Shown: positions 1 to 6,853, numbered from the stretch's first letter. The stretch is 8,698 nt of DNA from JAYZDB01 sp036338025 (GCA_036338025.1 JAYZDB010000328.1:1-8698); one strand, 5' to 3'. Program-made: numbers and translations. The notes: a model not told the origin generated them from the sequence alone.

Positions 1-773
1 TCATGACGCTCGATGGACACCGTTCGAACGACTTCACGACCTACGTGTTCCAGTCCTCGGACTACGGCAAGAAGTGGAAGTCGATCACCAACAATTTGCC
101 AACCAACCAGCCGGTTCGCACCTTCTGTGAAGACCACCAGAACAACCGCCTGGTGTTCTGCGGCACCGAGCACTCTTGCTACGCCTCCCTGGACCGCGGA
201 AAGTCCTGGCTGAAACTGACCGGTGGCCTTCCAACGGTACCGGTGCACGACCTGAAGATCCAAGACCGCGACTCCGAACTGGTCGCTGCCACGCACGGTC
301 GTGGAGTCTGGATCCTCGACATCGAACCGCTACGCCAGATGACCCGCAGCGTAGTCCGCAAGAAAGCCATGCTGATGAAACCGCAAATGAGCTACCTGTG
401 GCGGCGCATCCAGCGGACCAATTCGGGACACAAGCAATACCGGGCGCCGAAGGCTCCCTCCGGTGCATCGATCTACCTCTACCTGAAAGAGAAACCCAAG
501 GAACCGCCGGTCATCGAGATCAGCGATCTCGAGGGGACAAAGCTCGCATCGGTCAAGGGCAAGGCCGTTGCTGGAATCCAGCAAATCCAGTGGTCCACCC
601 GAACGCAGGTCTCCGGTCGGCGTGGACGGCGGCCCGGCCCCAGCGTCAAGCCGGGCACCTATACCGCCTCGTTCACCTTCAACGGCGAAACCCAATCCGA
701 GGCGATCATCTTGAAAGCCGACCCAATGAGCCACGCCAAGAACGACGGCTCCCACCCACTGATGAGGAAATAG
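1..773 (+). CDS. Sortilin/Vps10-like BNR-repeat protein, C-terminal part (5' end outside window)
   Basis: This is the end of a large Asp-box (BNR) beta-propeller protein of the WD40/YVTN/BNR-like, sortilin-type group, usually exported; the substrate or ligand is unknown. The ATG at position 3 is almost certainly internal, because the following residues (TLDGHRSNDF) match an internal segment of these proteins and align with residues 645-655 of the next gene. Two Asp-boxes are visible, SSDYGKKW (residues 18-25 counted from that ATG) and SLDRGKSW (62-69). They are followed by LPTVPVHDL and ATHGRGVWILD, the usual closing strand of the propeller. Residues 110-150 are rich in Lys, Arg and Met. Residues 150-245 look like a C-terminal beta-sandwich (GIQQIQW ... 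KPGTYTASF), carrying a short Arg/Gly/Pro-rich loop near residues 205-213. The stop codon TAG lies at 771-773. Four bases separate it from the next, homologous gene, so the two are probably co-transcribed. The family call is firm; no enzymatic activity is shown, despite frequent 'glycosyl hydrolase' labels for such proteins. Confidence 0.9.
   Translation, partial: MTLDGHRSNDFTTYVFQSSDYGKKWKSITNNLPTNQPVRTFCEDHQNNRLVFCGTEHSCYASLDRGKSWLKLTGGLPTVPVHDLKIQDRDSELVAATHGRGVWILDIEPLRQMTRSVVRKKAMLMKPQMSYLWRRIQRTNSGHKQYRAPKAPSGASIYLYLKEKPKEPPVIEISDLEGTKLASVKGKAVAGIQQIQWSTRTQVSGRRGRRPGPSVKPGTYTASFTFNGETQSEAIILKADPMSHAKNDGSHPLMRK
764..770 (+). promoter_or_regulatory. Ribosome binding site for the second BNR-repeat gene
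   Basis: GAGGAAA lies inside the last codons of the upstream gene. Its GAGG core ends 10 bases before the ATG at 778. It supports that start and suggests translation linked to the preceding gene. Confidence 0.6.
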
Positions 774-777
774 AACC

Positions 778-3522
778 ATGCATCGAATCCAACTCTCCAG
801 TCTGGTCGGCCTGGTCCTCACCGCATCGCTGGCCCACTCTCTATCCGCGCAAGACAACGACTTCGTCACCAAGGACGTGCTCGACAAGATGTCGTGGCGC
901 AGTCTCGGCCCAGCCCGCTTCGGCGGCCGGGTGCTCGATCTGGCGGTGCATCCGAACAATCCCAGCATCTTCTGGGTCGCCAGCGCCAGCGGTGGTCTGT
1001 TCAAGACCACGAACCGTGGCATCAACTTCACCGCGCAGTTCCAGAACGAATCCTCGATCAGCATCGGGGACGTCGCAGTCGCGCCGAGCAACCCCGACAT
1101 CCTGTACCTGGGCACTGGCGAAGCAAACAACCAACGTTCGTCGTACTGGGGTGACGGAGTCTACCGTTCAGACGATGGCGGCAAGAACTGGCAGCACCGC
1201 GGATTGCGGGGTACCGATCACATCGGTCGCATCGTCGTCCACCCCACCAACCCGGACGTGCTGTACGCAGCAGCCGCCGGGGCTCTGTACAGCCAGAACG
1301 AGGAGCGCGGCGTCTACCGATCGAGCGACGGCGGCAAGAACTGGGTGAAGGCCAAGTTCATCAGCCAGGACGTCGGATTCATCGACATCGTGATGGACCC
1401 CAACGATCCCAAGACTCTCTACGCCGCGTCCTACGAACGACGTCGTCGTGCGTGGAACTTCGACGCTACGGGTCCTGGATCCGCGATCCACAAGACCACG
1501 GACGGTGGTGACAGCTGGACGAAACTCGCTGGTGGCCTGCCGAGCGGTGAAATCGGACGCATCGGCCTGGACACATTCAAAGGCAAGCAGGGCACCGTGG
1601 TGTTTGCGGTAGTCGAAAACGGCAACCCTGGCAAACCACAAGCCCGCAACCAACGCCGTCGCATTCCCGAACCAGAACAGGACGAGGCCGAAGCCGTGCA
1701 GGGTCGATCCCGCGCTTCCACGATCGGCGGTCAGGTGTTCCGTAGCGCCAATGGCGGCACCAAATGGACCAAGATCAGCGGCGAGACCTCGATCGGCGGC
1801 CGCCCGGGATACTACTACGGCCAGATCCGGGTCGACCCAACCGACGAACAGCGGATCTACGTACTGTCAGTGCCCGTGCACATGACCACCGACGGTGGCA
1901 AGACCTGGAAGTCCGGCGTCAGCGGAATCCACGTCGACCACCACGCCCTCTGGATCAACCCAGGCAATCCACGGCACCTGATGCTCGGGAACGATGGTGG
2001 CCTGCACATCAGCTACGACTACGGCGCCACCTGGGACCACATGAATCACCTGGGCATCTCGCAGTTCTACGCCATCACCGTCGATATGAGCCGCCCGTAC
2101 TGGATCTATGGCGGCACGCAGGACAACGGCACCTGGGCGATTCCCAGCCGCGCCACCACCTCCGGGGGCGTGCAGAATCGGCACGCCGCCAAGGTAAATG
2201 GCGGCGACGGGTTCTTCGTCCAGGTCGACCCCCTCGACCCGGCCATCGTCTACAGCGAGAGCCAGTTCGGACGCCTGTCACGTCAAGATCTACGCACTGG
2301 TGAGCGCAAGAGCATCAACCCGAAGGCTGAGCGGGGTAGCCCAGCTCTACGACACAATTGGAGCTCACCGATCCTGCTGTCCTCGCACAACCACCACACG
2401 GTCTACTTCGGCAGCCAGTATCTGCACAAGTCGACCAACCGCGGCGACGAGTGGCAGACCATCAGTCCCGACCTCAGCACCTCCGACGCCAAGAGAGTGC
2501 AGGGCAACGTCCCACATTGCACGATCACCACCATCGCCGAATCACCGATGCGATCCGGCCTGCTGTGGGTTGGCACGGATGACGGCAAGGTCTGGGTGAC
2601 CAAGTCTGGCGGTCGCCGCTGGACGGATCTGACCAACCGATTCGACCAGTTGCCGGCGCAGCTCTGGGTCAGCCGCGTCGAGGCTTCTGCGGCCGATGCC
2701 GACACCGCCTATGTCAGCTTCACAGGCTACCGCGAAGACATCCGGGACGCCTTCCTGTTCATGACTACGGACGGCGGTGAGACCTTCCGGAACATCTCCA
2801 ACAACCTGCCTCACGAGCCGATCAACGTGATCCGCGAACACCCCCGCAACCAGCACGTGTTGTTCGTCGGCACAGAGTTCGGCGTATTCGTATCTCTCAA
2901 CGGCGGGGGCAACTGGCTGCCACTGGACAACAAGTTGCCAACCGTGCCCTGCCATGACCTGATGGTCCACCCCCGAGAAAGCGACCTGATCGTAGGCACC
3001 CACGGCCGCGGGATCTTCGTGATGGACATCGCGCCGCTGGAGGACCTCAGCGCGGAAGTCCTCGCCAAGGGCTTCCACGTGTTCCCCGCCACCGACGGCT
3101 ACCAGCTGGGGCGCAACTTCAGCCGCGGCTGGATCGGAGCCCGGACCTGGAGCGCCGAGTCGACAGACAGCAACCCGACCTTTAGCTACTACCTCCGCGC
3201 AGATAGCGACGAGACGATCTCGCTACGGGTCCTCGACGGCAGCGGCAAAGCCGTGTTCACTCGCGCACGCTGCGAAAATACCGCCGGCCTGCACCGCGTC
3301 TCCTGGTCCAGCGGCGGTGGCCGAGGACGTGGTGGGCGCGGTGCCCAGTTCGCCCGCATGTTCGGCGGTCGCGGCGGCGGAAGCAGCTCGCCCGCCGGCC
3401 AGTACGTCGTCGAACTCAAGCATGGCAAGACGGCGATTCGCAGGGTCTTCGAAATGCGCGGACAGCCACCGGCTAGCGCGATATCGAGCCCGGGTGATGA
3501 TGACAAGGTGCTGATCAAGTAG
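778..3522 (+). CDS. Secreted sortilin/Vps10-like BNR (Asp-box) propeller protein
   Basis: A 914-residue exported repeat protein. Residues 1-24 form a signal peptide: MHR, a hydrophobic core, then LSA before Gln25 as the likely signal peptidase I site. About eleven Asp-box-like motifs (S/T-x-D-x-G-x-x-W) follow: near 77-84, 131-138, 182-189, 240-247, 323-330, 370-377, 412-419, 552-559, 608-615 (Ser in place of Asp), 663-670 and 706-713. This number suggests two propellers or one large ten-bladed sortilin-like propeller. THGRGIFVMD (741-750) closes it. Residues 800-895 resemble the C-terminal beta-sandwich of the upstream paralogue, with a Gly/Arg-rich insertion at about 844-872. A charged, Arg/Glu-rich insertion occupies about 284-313. 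The start is supported by the signal peptide and a ribosome site. Role is unknown: such proteins are thought to bind proteins or glycans outside the cell. No sialidase catalytic set is recognisable, so I would not call it a glycosidase. Confidence 0.92.
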   Translation: MHRIQLSSLVGLVLTASLAHSLSAQDNDFVTKDVLDKMSWRSLGPARFGGRVLDLAVHPNNPSIFWVASASGGLFKTTNRGINFTAQFQNESSISIGDVAVAPSNPDILYLGTGEANNQRSSYWGDGVYRSDDGGKNWQHRGLRGTDHIGRIVVHPTNPDVLYAAAAGALYSQNEERGVYRSSDGGKNWVKAKFISQDVGFIDIVMDPNDPKTLYAASYERRRRAWNFDATGPGSAIHKTTDGGDSWTKLAGGLPSGEIGRIGLDTFKGKQGTVVFAVVENGNPGKPQARNQRRRIPEPEQDEAEAVQGRSRASTIGGQVFRSANGGTKWTKISGETSIGGRPGYYYGQIRVDPTDEQRIYVLSVPVHMTTDGGKTWKSGVSGIHVDHHALWINPGNPRHLMLGNDGGLHISYDYGATWDHMNHLGISQFYAITVDMSRPYWIYGGTQDNGTWAIPSRATTSGGVQNRHAAKVNGGDGFFVQVDPLDPAIVYSESQFGRLSRQDLRTGERKSINPKAERGSPALRHNWSSPILLSSHNHHTVYFGSQYLHKSTNRGDEWQTISPDLSTSDAKRVQGNVPHCTITTIAESPMRSGLLWVGTDDGKVWVTKSGGRRWTDLTNRFDQLPAQLWVSRVEASAADADTAYVSFTGYREDIRDAFLFMTTDGGETFRNISNNLPHEPINVIREHPRNQHVLFVGTEFGVFVSLNGGGNWLPLDNKLPTVPCHDLMVHPRESDLIVGTHGRGIFVMDIAPLEDLSAEVLAKGFHVFPATDGYQLGRNFSRGWIGARTWSAESTDSNPTFSYYLRADSDETISLRVLDGSGKAVFTRARCENTAGLHRVSWSSGGGRGRGGRGAQFARMFGGRGGGSSSPAGQYVVELKHGKTAIRRVFEMRGQPPASAISSPGDDDKVLIK

Positions 3523-3541
3523 CGATCCACAGACCAGCGCA

Positions 3542-4048
3542 CTACTCCCCGAGGAGGTTGACCAGGATCTCCTGGAGGACCGCCAGGCGTAGCATCGAGA
3601 CCTGCTTCTCGGGATCGTCGGTAGACGGGATCTCGCGGGAGACGTCTTCGGAAGTCAGCCCCTCGAGGATGAACAGCGCGTGCGTGCCAGCCTGCAGAGT
3701 ACTGACCCAGGCCGACACGTGCGGTCCTGGAATCCTCACCTGGAATAGCGTCTGGGCAGCGAAGGCCTCGTCGCCCGGTGCCGTGGGGCCAGAGCTGATC
3801 TCAAGATTTCGCAGGTCCTTGCCCACGATCTGCGTCCGGGTAGCAAACAGGTGCTCGAGCGAGGAGCCGAGGCTATCGCGCCACTCTTTGTCAGCCTCGT
3901 CATCAAGGTAGGCTTTCGGCAACAAGCGGTCACGAACTGCCGGATTGTCGCTTTCGATCCACTCTGGAAGACACAGCAAGGTATCAACAACCCAGACCGG
4001 TAGATCACGGAGGATCACGGCGTCATCTTCTCGTTCGATGTACATCAT
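3542..4048 (-). CDS. DUF2017-like protein encoded downstream of clpS
   Basis: An acidic cytoplasmic protein of 168 residues with no signal peptide or membrane segment. I start it at the ATG ATG pair (4048 or 4045), which gives MMYIEREDD. The same frame stays open upstream to 4159, but that part overlaps clpS and reads as unlikely Cys/Ser/Arg-rich sequence. Residues 40-59 (VRDRLLPKAY then DD and an EWRDS-like stretch) and residues 111-135 (AWVSTLQAG...LFILEGLTSED) resemble the two conserved blocks of the DUF2017 family as I remember it. The segment between them (about 80-110) looks longer or more divergent than usual. In Actinobacteria, DUF2017 genes commonly follow clpS, and here the gap from the clpS stop is only 13 bases, so an operon is likely. 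The function of the family is unknown; a link to Clp proteolysis rests on context only. No clear Shine-Dalgarno precedes the start, which may mean coupling to clpS translation. Assignment by eye, moderate confidence; that it is a real gene is more certain. Confidence 0.72.
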   Translation of the reverse strand: MMYIEREDDAVILRDLPVWVVDTLLCLPEWIESDNPAVRDRLLPKAYLDDEADKEWRDSLGSSLEHLFATRTQIVGKDLRNLEISSGPTAPGDEAFAAQTLFQVRIPGPHVSAWVSTLQAGTHALFILEGLTSEDVSREIPSTDDPEKQVSMLRLAVLQEILVNLLGE

Positions 4049-4061
4049 CGGCAGCCGGATT

Positions 4062-4433
4062 CTACCCGCTGTCGGTCTGTTCGAGGTGGGCCAGCAGGTG
4101 CTTGCCGTGCAACTTGTGAACAAACAGCTCCGCTTGCTCCCGGTCGCCCGTCCAAACAACGGAGCGGCCGGTGGTGTGAACTTCCATCATCAGCTCATGA
4201 GCGTGCATCTGGGAGTAGGAGAACACCTCCATGAACACTTTGACGACATACAGCATGGTGGTGACCGGGTCATCGTGGACGATCACGTTCCACGGACGGG
4301 CCAACTGCGGAACCACCCGGGTCTCGGGCTGTTCCAGGGTCCGGGTGCCGCTGCTTGGCGACCAGGAGGGCGAATCGGTTCCTATCTGCATGCAGACGTC
4401 ATCGTAGGAAAGTTGGGGAGTCAGGGGTATCAC
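4062..4433 (-). CDS. clpS: ATP-dependent Clp protease adaptor ClpS
   Basis: ClpS binds the N-domain of a ClpA/ClpC-type unfoldase and delivers proteins with destabilising N-terminal residues for degradation in the cytoplasm. The conserved core covers residues 46-120: RPWNVIVHDDPVTTM (46-60), YVVKVFMEVF (62-71), then LMMEVHTTGRSVVW (81-94), the DRE segment and a C-terminal VHKLHGKHLLAHLEQ. Asp54, Asp55 and His86 correspond to E. coli Asp35, Asp36 and His66 of the N-degron pocket. His53 replaces the E. coli Asn34. The DDPV..M and YV..VF pattern and the LHGKHL ending recall actinobacterial ClpS more than the proteobacterial form. At up to 123 residues it is slightly longer than the usual 100-110, because of a variable N-terminal tail of about 45 residues. 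The GTG start at 4433 is uncertain: AAGGAG overlaps it, so the true start may be CTG (4424) or ATG (4391). The DUF2017-like gene follows 13 bases after the stop. Confidence 0.93.
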   Translation of the reverse strand: MIPLTPQLSYDDVCMQIGTDSPSWSPSSGTRTLEQPETRVVPQLARPWNVIVHDDPVTTMLYVVKVFMEVFSYSQMHAHELMMEVHTTGRSVVWTGDREQAELFVHKLHGKHLLAHLEQTDSG

Positions 4434-4438
4434 TCCTT
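4432..4438 (-). promoter_or_regulatory. Strong Shine-Dalgarno overlapping the nominal clpS GTG
   Basis: Read on the minus strand, 4438 to 4430 is AAGGAGTGA, almost a full complement of the 16S rRNA tail. The GTG of the longest clpS frame lies within it, so that codon is poorly placed as a start. An in-frame CTG at 4424-4422 sits eight bases after AAGGAG, and an in-frame ATG lies at 4391-4389. Confidence 0.5.
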
Positions 4439-4491
4439 GGCGGGCCCCGGGATGGAATCAATCGGCGCGCAATTACAACCGCTACCAAGGT

Positions 4492-4515
4492 CGTGGTGGC
4501 GCCCGAGCCGCCACG
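4492..4515. other. Inverted repeat / hairpin in the clpS-MATE divergent region
   Basis: CGTGGTGGC (4492-4500) and GCCGCCACG (4507-4515) pair over nine positions with one G-T pair, around a six-base loop, GCCCGA. Flanking GGT (4489-4491) and ACC (4518-4520) could extend the stem past a small bulge. No T-run follows on either strand, so it is not an intrinsic terminator. It could be an operator or a structured leader, and it lies 55 bases upstream of the MATE start. Confidence 0.5.
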
Positions 4516-4570
4516 CTACCGAGATTTCCCGCAGGTAGAACCGTAGCGCATAGTAGAAACACCCCCTCCG

Positions 4571-5977
4571 ATGCCCGAGAAGACCCTCACGAGACTGGCG
4601 CTGCCCCTGGTGTTCTCGTTCACGTTTCGCTTCCTCTTCATCCTCGTCGACCTGATCTACGTCGCGGAGATCAAGGATGAGGTGCCTTTCGGGGTCGCTG
4701 CCATCGGCCTGTTCATTCCGATTCAGACCCTGTTCATCGCGATCTGGGTCGGGATATCTGCGGGCTTCACGGCCACCCTCAGCCAGGCTTTCGGCCAGCG
4801 GGATCAAGCCCGGGTGGCCAGCCTGAAGGCGGCGATGGTCAAGATCAACATCAGCCTGGTCCCGATACTGCTCGGACTGGCGGCACTGATCTATCTCACC
4901 ACACCCTACCGAGGCCTGGAAGCCGAATTGCAACGGGACTTCCTGACCTACTCACTGATCCTGGTGATCTCGATGCCGTTCTCGGGCTTCTTGTCGCTCT
5001 ACCCGGACTCGATCGTGAAGGCACACCACGACACGATCAGCACCATGAAGGCCGGACTCTTTTCCACCCTCACCAACGTGACCCTCAACACGGTGTTCGT
5101 GTTCGTGTTCCACTGGGGCATCGCCGGTATCGCAGTCGCGACCGTCATCTCCCGCTACGCAGGACTGAGCTACGCCGCCATCCGCACCCGCAAGCTAGAA
5201 AAAGCACGGCTGGCCGGTGCCTGGGACGACGGCGCAACCGACTGGGACCACGGTCCGAGGCACTGGAACCGCCGACCCCTGAACGACATCCTGGTGCTGG
5301 CAATCCCCGGCAGTCTGGCCTTCCTGCTGGTGTTCTGTGAGGAACTGATCCTGACCAGCCTGCTGACCGTCCTGCCGGACAGCGAAGTCTATCTGGCGGC
5401 CTACGCCGTGTTCAGCCGACTGGTGGCCCTGGCGGTCATGCCGGTGGTCGCAACCGCGGTTGCAGTGCTACCGTACGTCGCACGACACACGATGGCCAGG
5501 CGCCACGACCTGGTGCGCAGGGAGTTGCGGACCAGCCTGCTGCACACCGCGATGCTGGTTGGCCTGATCGCGATCCCACTCGGCTGGATCTTCCCAGCCC
5601 CGCTCGCGAACTTCCTGGTGCCAGGCGCCAGCAAGGCGGCTGGTGAAAACGTGGTCCTGTACCTGACCCTGGTGCCACTCGCAGCGCTGGCGACGCAACC
5701 GTTCCTTCAGCTGCGGCCGGTGTTCGAGGCACTGCGCCGGCCCGCGGTCGGCGTCCGGGTCGTGTTGATGAAGTCCCTGGGGCTGGGAATTCCTGCGATA
5801 TTGACAGGGTATTTCGCCGCCCCGGCGTTCGGATTCGACCCGCTGATCGGAATCCTGGTCGGGACCACCCTCGGACAGGGGCTGACGAGCCTGCTAACGG
5901 TGCTGATTGTCCGAAGACTGTTGGCCACCAGTGCCAAGGACTCTCCGGCGGTCACGAATGTGGCGGACAATCGCTGA
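4571..5977 (+). CDS. MATE-family multidrug/solute efflux transporter
   Basis: An inner-membrane antiporter of 468 residues, the usual MATE length, expected to export cationic drugs or other organic solutes in exchange for Na+ or H+. Twelve hydrophobic segments can be drawn, roughly at 8-31, 41-66, 93-111, 125-146, 162-182, 184-203, 240-262, 274-301, 322-347, 360-381, 395-416 and 423-448. They are divided into two six-helix halves by a hydrophilic loop at about 205-238 (rich in Asp, Trp, Arg and His). The stretch LNTVFVFVFHWGIAGIAVAT (172-191) is the typical MATE helix 5/6 signature, and ALPLVFSFT near the N-terminus fits helix 1. The ATG at 4571 is the first in frame after an in-frame TAG at 4544-4546. 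There is no visible Shine-Dalgarno, only CCCCCTCCG just before it. It is transcribed alone, divergent from clpS and convergent with the downstream pair. The substrate cannot be deduced. Other MOP-superfamily flippases are possible but less likely. Confidence 0.9.
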   Translation: MPEKTLTRLALPLVFSFTFRFLFILVDLIYVAEIKDEVPFGVAAIGLFIPIQTLFIAIWVGISAGFTATLSQAFGQRDQARVASLKAAMVKINISLVPILLGLAALIYLTTPYRGLEAELQRDFLTYSLILVISMPFSGFLSLYPDSIVKAHHDTISTMKAGLFSTLTNVTLNTVFVFVFHWGIAGIAVATVISRYAGLSYAAIRTRKLEKARLAGAWDDGATDWDHGPRHWNRRPLNDILVLAIPGSLAFLLVFCEELILTSLLTVLPDSEVYLAAYAVFSRLVALAVMPVVATAVAVLPYVARHTMARRHDLVRRELRTSLLHTAMLVGLIAIPLGWIFPAPLANFLVPGASKAAGENVVLYLTLVPLAALATQPFLQLRPVFEALRRPAVGVRVVLMKSLGLGIPAILTGYFAAPAFGFDPLIGILVGTTLGQGLTSLLTVLIVRRLLATSAKDSPAVTNVADNR

Positions 5978-6018
5978 CTCTGCCCAGCCAACACAGCCCC
6001 GGAACACCGCCGCTCCAG

Positions 6019-6348
6019 CTAGTCCTGGCCTTCTGCCAACTCCGCGGATGGAGCCGTGCCTTCCTCAACTGTCGTATCGACGACCCACTCCAACTGCCAA
6101 CGCTTGCCATCTCGCTGCAGCTCCATATAGACCTCCGGCTCGAGTTCGCTCGGCCACTCCTGGCTAGCGCTGTCAAGCAACTCGTCGGCACGATCCATCA
6201 CCGCCTCCCCACTCTTCATCGATGCGACCCCACAGCGGCCCGTCAGCCGGGGCGGCACCAAAACGCCACGCCGTGAGTTGAAGCGCCGATGCACGGTGTT
6301 CGTGATCTGATCGACGAGTTCGGCAGCGATTGTCCTGGAGTCGTTCAC
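6019..6348 (-). CDS. Small hypothetical protein downstream of the EVE-domain gene
   Basis: I do not recognise this 109-residue protein. It starts at a GTG (6348-6346) and has no signal peptide or membrane helix. The N-terminal third (RTIAAELVDQITNTVHRRFN) looks helical. Residues 22-40 are basic and Gly/Pro-containing, then a helix around 44-62 is followed by an acidic strand-like part, with VYMELQRDGKRWQLEWVVD (73-91) reading like two beta strands. The tail is acidic (TVEEG...AELAEGQD). It begins 19 bases after the stop of the EVE-domain gene on the same strand, so the two are probably co-transcribed. Only a weak AGG precedes the start at a short distance. Support for its being real is its position, its sensible residue composition and the lack of a better reading in this stretch. 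The opposite strand carries overlapping open frames, but these read as low-complexity Pro/Arg/Thr sequence. Confidence 0.55.
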   Translation of the reverse strand: MNDSRTIAAELVDQITNTVHRRFNSRRGVLVPPRLTGRCGVASMKSGEAVMDRADELLDSASQEWPSELEPEVYMELQRDGKRWQLEWVVDTTVEEGTAPSAELAEGQD

Positions 6349-6367
6349 GAGCCTGGTTCCGTTGGTT

Positions 6368-6853
6368 CTACATACCCGCGAGTTTCAGGATCGTCCGCCA
6401 TTCCTTCGGTTTCACCGGCTGGATGGACAGACGCGAGCCGCGCTGCAACAGCATCATGTCTGACAGGCCCTTGGTCTGCATGAGTTCCTCACGTGTCAGC
6501 GGCGGATCGAACTTCGTAATCGCCTTGATATCCACCATGAACCAGGTCGGGTTGTCGGGATCGCTCTTCGGATCGAAGTGTTTGTCGCTCTGGTCGCAGG
6601 CGGTGAAATCGGGGTAGCCCTCCTTGATGACTTGCGCAATCCCGGCGATCACCATCGGCTTGGCATTGGAGTGGTAGAAAAGCACTCCATCGCCAGACTT
6701 GATGTCGTCGCGCAGCATGTTGCGCGCCTGATAATTGCGGACTCCGTCCCAATGGGTCCGCTTGCCCTTCGAGCTCAGCAGGTCATCGTAGGAAAAAACG
6801 CTTGGTTCGGACTTGAACAGCCAGAACCTGCCAGTGTCGGGCAATGCAGCCAT
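6368..6853 (-). CDS. EVE domain-containing protein (Thy28/THYN1-like)
   Basis: A single-domain, 161-residue cytoplasmic protein of the EVE family, which belongs to the PUA-like superfamily related to YTH domains. EVE domains bind modified bases in DNA or RNA; the physiological role of the stand-alone bacterial form is not established. Nearly every conserved block is present: FWLFKSEP (10-17), WDGVRNYQARN (35-45), GDGVLFYHSN (54-63), AGIAQVIKEGYPD (70-82), DPKSDPDNPTWFMVDI (94-109) and MLLQRGSRLSIQPV (134-147), followed by EW (151-152). The length is normal for the family. ATG at 6853 leaves a nine-residue lead before the domain, and no clear Shine-Dalgarno is seen. The gene is divergent from aconitase (131 bases apart) and leads a probable two-gene unit with the small unknown protein. 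No nuclease or restriction gene is near, so a defence role is not indicated here. Confidence 0.95.
   Translation of the reverse strand: MAALPDTGRFWLFKSEPSVFSYDDLLSSKGKRTHWDGVRNYQARNMLRDDIKSGDGVLFYHSNAKPMVIAGIAQVIKEGYPDFTACDQSDKHFDPKSDPDNPTWFMVDIKAITKFDPPLTREELMQTKGLSDMMLLQRGSRLSIQPVKPKEWRTILKLAGM

Noticed and set aside
176..1348. 390-codon plus-strand frame across the two BNR genes
   Set aside because: Arg/Pro/Thr/Ser-rich out-of-frame reading of two genes with evident Asp-box motifs; typical high-GC shadow.
3562..3575. Perfect inverted repeat CCAGGA-TC-TCCTGG near the convergent gene ends, considered as a terminator
   Set aside because: It lies inside the DUF2017-like coding sequence, the loop is too tight and there is no T-run. 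A palindrome this short is expected by chance.
4049..4159. Upstream extension of the DUF2017-like gene by 37 codons
   Set aside because: It overlaps the conserved C-terminal part of clpS and reads as improbable Cys/Ser/Arg-rich sequence. The start at 4048/4045 fits the gene order better.
3945..4538. Long plus-strand open frame (197 codons) antisense to clpS and the start of the DUF2017-like gene
   Set aside because: It covers a clear clpS on the other strand. Its translation has no recognisable family and looks like the mirror of GC-rich coding sequence.
5978..6018. Gap between the convergent MATE and small unknown genes, checked for a terminator
   Set aside because: No stable hairpin with a T-run is visible on either strand.
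6368..6853. EVE domain as part of a defence island or modification-dependent restriction system
   Set aside because: No nuclease, McrB-like ATPase, methyltransferase or mobile element is nearby. The neighbours are a small unknown gene, aconitase and a MATE exporter.
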